The position numbers and the translations under genes are program-made. 64,000 nt of DNA. Origin: Paracoccus haematequi (GTDB taxonomy: Bacteria > Pseudomonadota > Alphaproteobacteria > Rhodobacterales > Rhodobacteraceae). The notes beneath the pieces were generated by a model. The model saw only the letters and a list, made by a program, of their open reading frames with translations. It searched no databases and was not told the origin of the DNA. Location: contig NZ_UZWE01000036.1 of assembly GCF_900631945.1 (NCBI RefSeq), forward strand, positions 168,741 through 232,740, written 5' to 3'. Of this stretch, positions 1 through 8,251 are shown in pieces. How positions within the stretch are numbered: the first letter of the stretch is position 1; every line of letters starts with the position of its first letter.

Positions 1-985
1 GGACGACCTGGCCGGTCGCAAGATCGGCCATCGCAAAGCCGGTGCGGTCCCGCGCGTACAGAATGACCATTCGGCCTTCGGGGCTGACGGCCATGCGGTC
101 GAAATGCCCGTCCAGCGGGATGGCCTGCGCCCGGTCCGGTGCGTCCAGCCACAGCACATGCAGCGTCTTCCGATCCAGCCACAGCGCCGCGTCGCGGTTC
201 AGACCGATGGCCGCGGCGCCGGGGGCCGGGGCATCGGCCAGCGTGGCGCCGCCGTCATCCAGCACCAGCAGCCGGTCGTCCGACAGGACCGCCAGCCGCC
301 AGGACGGATCGGTCCCGCCGTCGCCCGCGATGGCCCTTGCCTTCAGATCCAGGCGCAGGTCGCGGCCGGGCCGCAGGATGTCGCCGGTCCCCTCCTCCAG
401 CAGCCAGGCCCCGCCCGAGGCGGCGGGCACCAGGGCGCCGGGCCGGTCCAGCCCTTCGGCCAGCACCTGCGTGTCGCCATAGGGCGTCATCGCCAGCACC
501 TGCCCTGCGCCGGGCAGGCTGAGCAGGAACCGCCCCGACGACGGATCGGCCGCGACCGAGGCCGGGGCCGTATCAAACCGGCGCGCGGCCAGCAGGTTCG
601 CGGTGCCAAGCGCGCGCTGCGGATCCAGCACGGTGAAGGCCCCGTCGCGCGCCGCCACGCCCAGCACCACCCCGTTCAGATCGACGCTGCCGATAGAGGC
701 GCGGCCGGTCGCGCGATAGGCGGCGGCGGTTTCGCCGCAGGGCAGGTCGCTGGGGCCGCGTTCGCGCAGCCAGCCCAGCGGCGCCAGATCGGTCGGGACG
801 GAACCGACCTGCGCGGTGAACTCCAGCACCACGTCGAAGGGCTGGCCCGGCAGGACCTGCGCCAGATCGGCGCCGCCCGGCGCGGTGAACCGGACCTGCG
901 CCGACAGCGGCGGCTTCAGATCCTGCGCGGCGGCCGGTCCGGTCAGCGCGGCCAGGACCGCCAGCCAGGCGGCGCGGCGTGTCAC
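1..985 (-). CDS. Secreted propeller-like protein (partial, 3' end outside window)
   Basis: The frame opens with GTG at 985 and runs off the window start, so only the N-terminal ~328 residues are visible. It begins with a signal peptide (arginines, then a hydrophobic Leu/Ala stretch ending near AAAQD), so the product should be exported. After that come repeating short segments of the type seen in beta-propeller proteins (for example VLAMTPYGDTQVLAEGLDRP and MAVSPEGRMVILYARDRTG), suggesting blades, but no named family is recognised. The GTG overlaps the TGA stop of the giant multicopper oxidase in the arrangement GTGA, so the two are very probably co-transcribed and translationally coupled. A role alongside the secreted oxidase is inference from position only. 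Confidence 0.75.
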   Translation of the reverse strand, partial: MTRRAAWLAVLAALTGPAAAQDLKPPLSAQVRFTAPGGADLAQVLPGQPFDVVLEFTAQVGSVPTDLAPLGWLRERGPSDLPCGETAAAYRATGRASIGSVDLNGVVLGVAARDGAFTVLDPQRALGTANLLAARRFDTAPASVAADPSSGRFLLSLPGAGQVLAMTPYGDTQVLAEGLDRPGALVPAASGGAWLLEEGTGDILRPGRDLRLDLKARAIAGDGGTDPSWRLAVLSDDRLLVLDDGGATLADAPAPGAAAIGLNRDAALWLDRKTLHVLWLDAPDRAQAIPLDGHFDRMAVSPEGRMVILYARDRTGFAMADLATGQVV

Positions 986-3900
986 TGCGTGTTCCTTTCG
1001 CATTCTTCGGCGTTGAACTCGACCAGGCCCCAGGTGCCGCCCGCCATCAGATAGGTGGGGCCGTCATGCCACAGCACCTTGCCCTCTACGTCCTGGCGCC
1101 TTCCGTCCGGCCCCAGAACCTGCCGAGGATGCAGCCAGGCCGAGACCACCTTTCCCGGCGCCACCAGGGCCGCGTTCGGGAAGCCGAAGCCGGGAAACAG
1201 GTCGTCATAGCCCAAGCCGTTCATCACGAAGGCCCGCTGCCGCGCCCGGCCTCCGGGGTGGACGACGCGGATCAGCACCTGCTCGCCGGGGCAGGCCATC
1301 AGCGTTATCGGCTTGCGACCGGGGTCGGATCGATAGGTGTCGTCGAAGAAATTCGGCGGGAACAGGACGGTATTGAGGTCGTCGCTGGCCTCGATCCGCC
1401 CGGCGCCCCTGACCGTGCCGTTCTTGCCCGGCTGGAACACGATGTCGTCCCGGCGCAGCAGGCTGGCAAAGGGCCGCGACTGATAGCTGACGCCCTGGTC
1501 GCCCCAGTCATAGCTGTCGTCGCAGACCGGGCAGTCGGGAACGATCCTTGCCGTCTCGGGCGTGCCGTCCTGCCAGTTCCAGCGGATCCGGGAATCCGAA
1601 TCGTGGTGGTTCAGCCCGTCCTGATAGAAGATCACGAATTCACGGACCGCGACGGGCGTGCCGGGGCCGGTCGGTTCGGCCGGATCGTATCCGGGATCCA
1701 TCACGACGTTTTCGTACCGCACGCCCCGCTGGAAATCGCCGGGCGCCTTGGCGGCGCGGCGCGATCCAACGGGCGCCCCCGTCACCGTCTCCGGGATGGT
1801 CCAGTGGCGCGGCAGCACGTCGATCACCCCGAACAGCCCGTGCGTCGTCTGCGACACGACATCGCCCGTCACCCGCACCGGAACGGGGCCGAAGGCATAA
1901 GGGATCCAGTGGATATGGCGGTGCAGTTCGTCCCGCACGGCCCTGTCCAGTTCCGCGGCCTGTACCGAGGTCAGGTCGATATCGCCCAAGGTGAAACGCT
2001 TGCCCAGGACCGTCGCATGGGCCGGATCCCGGCTTGCGGCAGCGCGGGGTTCAAGGGTCAGATCGCTCCATCCGACCGCTGTTTCCAGGGAGTTGACAGC
2101 CCGGACGAAGACTTCGGTGGGCAGGTCCACATTGACGTCCGGCTGGACGATCCGCATCCGCCCGGCATAGAACCGCAGCAGGCCCGAGACCTGCGCGATA
2201 TCGGCCGTCGCCGGCGCCATCGCCGCGCGGTTGATGCCATAGCCCAGCGGCAGGTTGCGGATCAGGTCGCCGCCCGGCAGTCCGATGGACAGCCCCAGCC
2301 GGGCCGAGGGGCGCAGGCCGGTCGCGGGCGCTGTCAGCGGCGTCAGGACGCCGCTGACGCCGGTGACGGGGGCCTGACCCGGCGCCCCGGCGCTTGAACT
2401 GCGGCTGACCGCCTGTTCGGCATCCGTGTTCAGCGGCGTGATCTTGGGCATCAGCGCGTCGCCCGGCTGATCGTGCCGCTGGGCGGGGGTTCCGGTCAGC
2501 GGCGGTTCCTGCAACAGGTTGACATAGCGCAGTTCGACGCAGTCGCCCGCGTTCACCCGCATCACGAAGGGCTCGGGCCGGGCATAGGCCTTGCGCACCG
2601 CCGCGATCACCTGGGCACGCGGCAGGTTCTGCCAATGCGCGTCGGTGCCGATGTCGCGCGCGTTTCCCTTGGCATCCGTCACCTCGGCGGGATTCAGCAG
2701 CGCCAGCATCAGCCCGTCGGGATCGCTGCGGTAACCGCCATAGTCGGTGCCCCGATCCCAGATATCGGCGGTGCGCAGCGCCACCACCAGGCCCATCGTG
2801 GTATGGCGCAGCAGCGGATTGTCCGGCAGCGGGCAGCCCGGCGCTTCGTTGAGGGGCAGGGCGTCGATGGCGCCTTTGGCGCGGGCTTCCACAAGCTTCT
2901 TCCTGTCGATGGGAACCAGCGTTTCGGGGGCCGCCCCGTCCTTCCAGCCGTCCAGCAGCGCCGTGCGCGCCTGCTGGTCCTTGTAGATGCGCAGCAGGCC
3001 CCAGGCGCCGTTCCACAGCGCGTCCAGGGTGCCGAAGTTGTAGAGGTAATCCGACACGTCCTCGACCCGTTCGGTTGGGGTCGGGAAGGCTGGCGCGGCA
3101 TTCCGCGCCGGTCTCATCTCGATTGCCGGGACATCGCTGCGCAACCGGGTGCGGACTTCGAAATGTTCGGAAATCCCGACCTCTTGCGCGAAGGTATAGC
3201 CTTCCAGATTGTCGCAATTCGCAAGCGCGTCGTCGAAGGCGCGATAGCGGGCCAGCGTCTCGGCGTCCTGGAGATCGCTCTCGTCATAGGCCTCGCGCGC
3301 GGCGGGGGTCAGGTTCAGCCAGGTCTCGTAATCTTCGGGGTATCCCTTGCGCACCGCGTCGAAACAGGCCTTGCGGGCGGGATCGACCGACACCGCCAGG
3401 TCGCGCATCCCCTGGGAAAAGCGTTGGTCGATATTGCGCGGTCCGGCCATGCCCGCGATGTTGAAGACATGCTGCACCTCTTGCGCGCCCTGGATCAGGC
3501 GGAACACGGTGCGTTCATCCTGATATGCCTCGAACTGCGGGGTTTCGGGGTCGCGGGCGGGCGCCGAGCCGGTGTTATCCTTCGGATCGTGCCATGACCG
3601 CAGGACATTGCCCGCATCGCCCCGGTCGCCCGCAAGCTGATAGGCATAGCTGCACCGGGGCATCGTCCCCGCCATCAGCCGGGACACGACCTCGCTGTCG
3701 GGGGCGGCGGGATCCCAGGCCTGCCCGGCGCGGGCCATGCGCAGGGGTTCGCAATCGGCGTCGGGCGATCCGTCGGCGTTCTTGGTCCCCAGCCGCAGCG
3801 GCAGCGGGGCGTTGCGATAGTTCACCAGATAGGGATCGTGATGATCGACCGAGATCGATTCCGGCCGTTCCGGCGGTGCCACGGGCTTGGCCAGCGGGCC

Positions 3901-6900
3901 GCCCTGGACGGGCTTGCCGTCGGGCGACGCGGCGCGGCTGCGATAGTCGACCAGATGCTCGCGCAGGGCCTGGACGCTGGCCAGATCCATCAGGTTGCCG
4001 TGCAGGCGCGCCCGGTGATAGGGCCAGTCGCCCGGCGCGCCTGCCGCCCACCAGGCGGGCGGAGTGACGGGGTCGGCCGGATCGTCCGGGCCGCATTGCC
4101 CGGCCGTCTGTCCCCGCCACAGCCCCTTGGCGGCCGACAGCGCCTCGCAATAGATTCGGGCCATGCCCTTCAGATGGGCGTCGGCGCGCGGTTCGATCGC
4201 GGCCGTATCCTCGCGGTCGCGCGGGTCGTAGAGCAGGGCGAAATCCGCGACGGCCAGCGCGAATTCGCGGTAGTCGTCGTGGATCAATTCGTTCGTCTTG
4301 ACGATCTTGTGGGTGCCCGTCCAATCGGCGCCGTCCTTTTCCCGGACTTCGAACAGGCCGGTCGTCACCATCGGCTTGCAGGAACCGTCGCCATGCGGAT
4401 CGCAGATCTCGGCATGGTCGGGTTCGATCAGCAGGGCCGTGTAGAACCCGTGCTGCTGGATGGACGAGGGGCCGAAATGGTCGTGGCTGAACACCGTGCG
4501 CATGGTCCGGTCGCGGGCCTTGGGGGCGTCGTCGCCCCCTTTTCCGTCCAGGGCCATGATCGGATCGGCGAACCAGCGTTGCACGGTGGTCTGGAACAGG
4601 TGGCGGTTTTCGGTCACGGGCAGCCGCCAGATCCGGCCGTTGTTCAGGGTCGAGCATTCGGCCTCGGTCGCGGGGCGGGTGCCCCAGTCGCCCAGATCCG
4701 CCTGGTCCCAGGACGGATCCAGGCTGCCCCCGCGCAGCGCGGCGCAGCGGCGCGCCATCAACTCGTCGGCGGCGAAGGTGCCGTCCTCGTAGTTCCAGCC
4801 GTTCCCCGACCCGTCCGAGGATGTCACGTCGAATTTCACCAGATGGATATGCTGGCCGATGGTGTCGGTCGGCGTCTTGACCTGGAAATCGTCCAGTTCC
4901 AGATCCTTGGGCAGTTCGTTGGTGTGGCGGAATTCGATGCATTCGCCCGACAGCGCGCGGAAGAAGAACGGCTCCACGTCGTCGCGCGTGGTGGGCGAGA
5001 TGCGGTTTCCCGGATCGCCCGGCAGCTTGAAGGCGTCCGATGTCCGCGCCTGCGCGCCGTTCTGGCTGTTGTCGGCCCGGCTGGTCAGCACGTCGATGCG
5101 GGCCTGCGGATCGTGCCACCCTGCCTGATTGACGACCAGATCCAGTTGCACGGCCGAGACCCGGTATCGCCGGAACCCCGTCAGCGCCGGGTCGATGGCA
5201 TAGTTCTGATGCCCGGTCAGCGGATCCGTGCCCGTCTGGCCGTGGTCGCGTCCCGGCGCCCCGCCGCAGGGATCGGAGAATGGCGCGCCCGGTGCGGGCG
5301 GGGCGCCGTTCACGTCGAAGGCGCCGCGGACGGGGGCCGCGTCCGCCTGCCCCGGCAGCGGGGCCTTGGGCGTCCGATAGGCGCCGTCGCCGAAGGCGGC
5401 GGGGTCGCCGTCCGGCCCCAGCATCGCCAGACCGGCACCGTCATGGTGGAAGGCCTGCGCCGCGCGCTCCAGCGGCTCTCCCTCGGGGTCGAGCGCGCGG
5501 ATCCAGGCATGTTCCAGATGCGCCGTCATGTCGCCAAGCGCCAGGGCCTTGGCGACCATCTGGCTGCGCAGGGTTTCCAGGCGCGCGCGGCTGTCTTCGT
5601 CGTCCAGATCGGCGGCCAGCGTGGCGTCCAATTCCGTGATCTCGTCCGACAGCCGCAGCGGCAGGTCGCGGTCGGCCTTGGTGATCACATGCCGCCCCAG
5701 GCCCCCGGACAGGTATTCGTCCCTGGCAGGGGCGTCGGGACCGGACCCCTCGTCCCCCAGGGCACGGGCGATGTCATGGGGCGCCTGCGGCGGCCGGTGC
5801 CCCGGCTGCCCGGCAACATAGAAGGGATAGCCCGGCATCGCATCCGGCACCGGCCGAGGCGTCCTTGCAGGGGTTTGCGCGGTTTCCGTCCGGGGCGCCG
5901 CCGCCTGCGCGCGGATCAGCCGTTCAGGGCCGCCCGCCGCCTGGCCGCGCCACAGGGGCGGGCGGCGGCGCGCGGCCTCGGGTGCCAGCGACGCCTGGTC
6001 CGGCGCCGCCTGGGGGTCGGCATAGCGGGGCAGGGGCGGCAGCGCCTCTCCGGGCAGGGGGACAAGCGCCGGGATCGGCGTGCCCGCGCCGGGGCCGGGT
6101 TCGTCGCGCGTGCCCGGATCCAGCCAGGCGCCGGTTTCGGGATCGACGCTGCCGGCGCGGGCGAAATGCACATTGTCGGGGTGGCGGATATCGGCCGAAA
6201 GGCCGGGCTTGTCCTGGCCGTCGGGCAGCTTGCGGCTGCCGTCCTCGAACACGTCATGGACGCGCCACAGCGCCCACATCCCCTGCGCGAAATGCGGATA
6301 CAGGTGGCAGTGGAAGATCGAATCCCCGACGGTGCGGTTGCGGTTGCCCGACCCGCCCCAGGCGCCTGCTTCGCGCCCGCGCCCGCCGTGATAGATGTTA
6401 TAGGTGAAGCCCTGGCCCGGCGCGACGGTCTGGCTGTCCAGATAGCTGCCGCGCCCCTGGTCGTTGCCCGCGAACCATTGATGCGCATGCAGGTGGAAGA
6501 CATGGGTTTCCTTCGGCCCGGCGTGGAAATTGCGGAACACCACCGGGTCGTTCAGATAGGAATGATGCACGTTCGACGGATCGTCGGCGTACCATTCCAG
6601 CAGCGCCGGATCGCCGTTCGCCCACGAGGTCAGGAAGAACTCCTCGTACAGGCATTCCGCGCAGGCCGCCGCCGGTCCGATCCCCTTGCGGTTGGCCAGC
6701 AGCATCGTGCCCATCCCCGACGCGCCATAGTTGATGGCGAACCCGTCGCGCACCCCGGCAAGCTGGCCGAACCGGGCCAGTTCCTCGAAGTTGCGGGTGT
6801 AGAAGGTCTTCAACTCGTCATGGAAAAAGACCGAGAACTCGCGGAACGCGTCGAAGCGCAGTTCCTGGGTGCGGTCCTTGTCCGCCGTGTCGGTCTTGCA

Positions 6901-8094
6901 GTGCAGGGGAGGCGTGGAATAGCCGCCGGGGTCGGCGGCGCGGTGGTCGCACCAGATGATCGCGTTCAGGTCGGCATGGACGATCTCGAACGCTTTCGCC
7001 TGGCGGAAATCGGCGGTGCCGATGGCGCGGGCCATGTTCAGGACCGGGATGCCGCCCAGCGTCCTTTCGTAATCCAGTCCGCCCGACCGCGCGTGGCGCG
7101 GTCCGCCTTCGCGGGGCGCCCAGGCCGCATCCATCGCCGCCTGCGACACCTGGCTGCGATACCAGCGGGTGCCGGGGCGTTCGGCCATGACCGCGCCGAA
7201 CAGCCCATGGGTGATCGACCCGCCGTCGCCCTCACCCCCCGCCGGGGCGGCGCGGCTGGCAAAGAAATGCGTGCCTTCCTGCACGACCTCGTAGAGGCAG
7301 TCAAAGCTTTCATTCGGCATTGCGGCGCCCAGGCCCCGGCAGGCGGGATGGGGCGGCTGTCCGCGCAGCGCCAGCGGCATCAGCCCTTCGGCCAGCAGAT
7401 TCAGGCTGCGGGTGCGCGGCCAGTCGGCCTGATCGAAGATCGGAACCGGATCGCGCCCTGCTTCCGGCTCGATCCCGGCGCCGGGCGGATCGTTGTCCGC
7501 GCGGTTCATGTCCTGATCCTCGCACAGCGCCTCGTGATGATCGACCATCCGCGCCGATCCGCGAGACAGATGGCCGCCGACCGGAGCCCTGCCGTCGGGG
7601 CAGAAATCCCGCGACAGGTCGCGCGCCGGGGGGCTGCCGGGAACCTCGGGCGCCAGCAGGTTCTGGACCCGGACGAACAGCAGATCGCCCACATTCGCCC
7701 GCAGCACCAGCGGCCTTGGCCTGCGGCAATCGCGCAGCCGCACCTCGCCCGCGCGAAGCTGCACGGCGGGCTTGGCATGGGTCGCGGTATCCTGCCCGCA
7801 ATCGGGCTGGGCGGCAGGGGCCTCCTCCATCGCCACCACGTCGCGGCGCAGGGCGAAAATCATCCCATAGGGGTTGAACGATCCGAAGCGGTTATAGACC
7901 AGCATCTGATCCAGGGCGACCAGATCGGCGCAGACCACGCGCTGCGGCCTGTCCCCAGGGGCGTCCGAACAGGCCGTGTCGAAATCGGCGGCCGCCTGCG
8001 CATGGGCCGGGGCGGTCCAGAACATCGCGCCGCAGACCAGCACAACTGCGGGAAGGACGGCGCGCCGGACAAAGCGGAAATACGGGACGGACAT
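982..8094 (-). CDS. Giant secreted multicopper oxidase (~2370 aa)
   Basis: The start at 8094 is chosen because it gives a clear signal peptide (basic residues, hydrophobic core, cleavage near AHAQ); an upstream in-frame ATG at 8196 would bury it. Copper-ligand motifs typical of multicopper oxidases are visible: HVFHLHAHQW near residue 529 (HxxHxH), HCHLYPHFAQGMW near 595 (HCHxxxHxxxxM, type 1/type 3 sites), QHIHLVKFD near 1080, SHDHFGPSSIQQHG near 1203, and two THGLFG segments near 297 and 2084. The order of motifs is unusual, with the L3/L4-type pair in the N-terminal third, so this is not a simple three-cupredoxin laccase but a multi-cupredoxin giant. Size and the segment around 1080 resemble the large manganese-oxidase group (MofA/MnxG-like), but substrate cannot be read from sequence. 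It should act in the periplasm or outside the cell. It overlaps the next gene by 4 bases. Confidence 0.9.
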   Translation of the reverse strand: MSVPYFRFVRRAVLPAVVLVCGAMFWTAPAHAQAAADFDTACSDAPGDRPQRVVCADLVALDQMLVYNRFGSFNPYGMIFALRRDVVAMEEAPAAQPDCGQDTATHAKPAVQLRAGEVRLRDCRRPRPLVLRANVGDLLFVRVQNLLAPEVPGSPPARDLSRDFCPDGRAPVGGHLSRGSARMVDHHEALCEDQDMNRADNDPPGAGIEPEAGRDPVPIFDQADWPRTRSLNLLAEGLMPLALRGQPPHPACRGLGAAMPNESFDCLYEVVQEGTHFFASRAAPAGGEGDGGSITHGLFGAVMAERPGTRWYRSQVSQAAMDAAWAPREGGPRHARSGGLDYERTLGGIPVLNMARAIGTADFRQAKAFEIVHADLNAIIWCDHRAADPGGYSTPPLHCKTDTADKDRTQELRFDAFREFSVFFHDELKTFYTRNFEELARFGQLAGVRDGFAINYGASGMGTMLLANRKGIGPAAACAECLYEEFFLTSWANGDPALLEWYADDPSNVHHSYLNDPVVFRNFHAGPKETHVFHLHAHQWFAGNDQGRGSYLDSQTVAPGQGFTYNIYHGGRGREAGAWGGSGNRNRTVGDSIFHCHLYPHFAQGMWALWRVHDVFEDGSRKLPDGQDKPGLSADIRHPDNVHFARAGSVDPETGAWLDPGTRDEPGPGAGTPIPALVPLPGEALPPLPRYADPQAAPDQASLAPEAARRRPPLWRGQAAGGPERLIRAQAAAPRTETAQTPARTPRPVPDAMPGYPFYVAGQPGHRPPQAPHDIARALGDEGSGPDAPARDEYLSGGLGRHVITKADRDLPLRLSDEITELDATLAADLDDEDSRARLETLRSQMVAKALALGDMTAHLEHAWIRALDPEGEPLERAAQAFHHDGAGLAMLGPDGDPAAFGDGAYRTPKAPLPGQADAAPVRGAFDVNGAPPAPGAPFSDPCGGAPGRDHGQTGTDPLTGHQNYAIDPALTGFRRYRVSAVQLDLVVNQAGWHDPQARIDVLTSRADNSQNGAQARTSDAFKLPGDPGNRISPTTRDDVEPFFFRALSGECIEFRHTNELPKDLELDDFQVKTPTDTIGQHIHLVKFDVTSSDGSGNGWNYEDGTFAADELMARRCAALRGGSLDPSWDQADLGDWGTRPATEAECSTLNNGRIWRLPVTENRHLFQTTVQRWFADPIMALDGKGGDDAPKARDRTMRTVFSHDHFGPSSIQQHGFYTALLIEPDHAEICDPHGDGSCKPMVTTGLFEVREKDGADWTGTHKIVKTNELIHDDYREFALAVADFALLYDPRDREDTAAIEPRADAHLKGMARIYCEALSAAKGLWRGQTAGQCGPDDPADPVTPPAWWAAGAPGDWPYHRARLHGNLMDLASVQALREHLVDYRSRAASPDGKPVQGGPLAKPVAPPERPESISVDHHDPYLVNYRNAPLPLRLGTKNADGSPDADCEPLRMARAGQAWDPAAPDSEVVSRLMAGTMPRCSYAYQLAGDRGDAGNVLRSWHDPKDNTGSAPARDPETPQFEAYQDERTVFRLIQGAQEVQHVFNIAGMAGPRNIDQRFSQGMRDLAVSVDPARKACFDAVRKGYPEDYETWLNLTPAAREAYDESDLQDAETLARYRAFDDALANCDNLEGYTFAQEVGISEHFEVRTRLRSDVPAIEMRPARNAAPAFPTPTERVEDVSDYLYNFGTLDALWNGAWGLLRIYKDQQARTALLDGWKDGAAPETLVPIDRKKLVEARAKGAIDALPLNEAPGCPLPDNPLLRHTTMGLVVALRTADIWDRGTDYGGYRSDPDGLMLALLNPAEVTDAKGNARDIGTDAHWQNLPRAQVIAAVRKAYARPEPFVMRVNAGDCVELRYVNLLQEPPLTGTPAQRHDQPGDALMPKITPLNTDAEQAVSRSSSAGAPGQAPVTGVSGVLTPLTAPATGLRPSARLGLSIGLPGGDLIRNLPLGYGINRAAMAPATADIAQVSGLLRFYAGRMRIVQPDVNVDLPTEVFVRAVNSLETAVGWSDLTLEPRAAASRDPAHATVLGKRFTLGDIDLTSVQAAELDRAVRDELHRHIHWIPYAFGPVPVRVTGDVVSQTTHGLFGVIDVLPRHWTIPETVTGAPVGSRRAAKAPGDFQRGVRYENVVMDPGYDPAEPTGPGTPVAVREFVIFYQDGLNHHDSDSRIRWNWQDGTPETARIVPDCPVCDDSYDWGDQGVSYQSRPFASLLRRDDIVFQPGKNGTVRGAGRIEASDDLNTVLFPPNFFDDTYRSDPGRKPITLMACPGEQVLIRVVHPGGRARQRAFVMNGLGYDDLFPGFGFPNAALVAPGKVVSAWLHPRQVLGPDGRRQDVEGKVLWHDGPTYLMAGGTWGLVEFNAEECERNTQ

Positions 8095-8251
8095 GATAAA
8101 CCCCGATGCTGAAACAGCCTGCGGGCAAAGGGTCATCAAAAGCCCGAAAGGCACAAAATAACAAACTGCGGATACTTTTATAATTAATATTGCCACGAAT
8201 CAGGGTTAATCGCAACATACATATATTAACGAGTTTTCTTTTGTATTTAGG
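8095..8251. promoter_or_regulatory. AT-rich divergent promoter region
   Basis: These 157 bases separate two divergent genes. The part from about 8150 to 8250 is strongly AT-rich with repeated TTAA/TATA-like steps, in sharp contrast to the GC-rich genes on both sides. It must hold both promoters, and is a natural place for silencer or nucleoid-protein binding. No clear sigma-70 pair can be assigned with confidence. Confidence 0.5.

Noticed and set aside
3838..8112. A 1424-codon open frame on the plus strand antisense to the giant oxidase
   Set aside because: High GC makes long antisense frames common; its product is Arg/Gly/Ala-rich with no domain, while the minus strand has a signal peptide and copper motifs.
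8210..8232. TTAA pair in the AT-rich region considered as a CtrA box
   Set aside because: The spacing between the TTAA halves is 16 bases, not 7.
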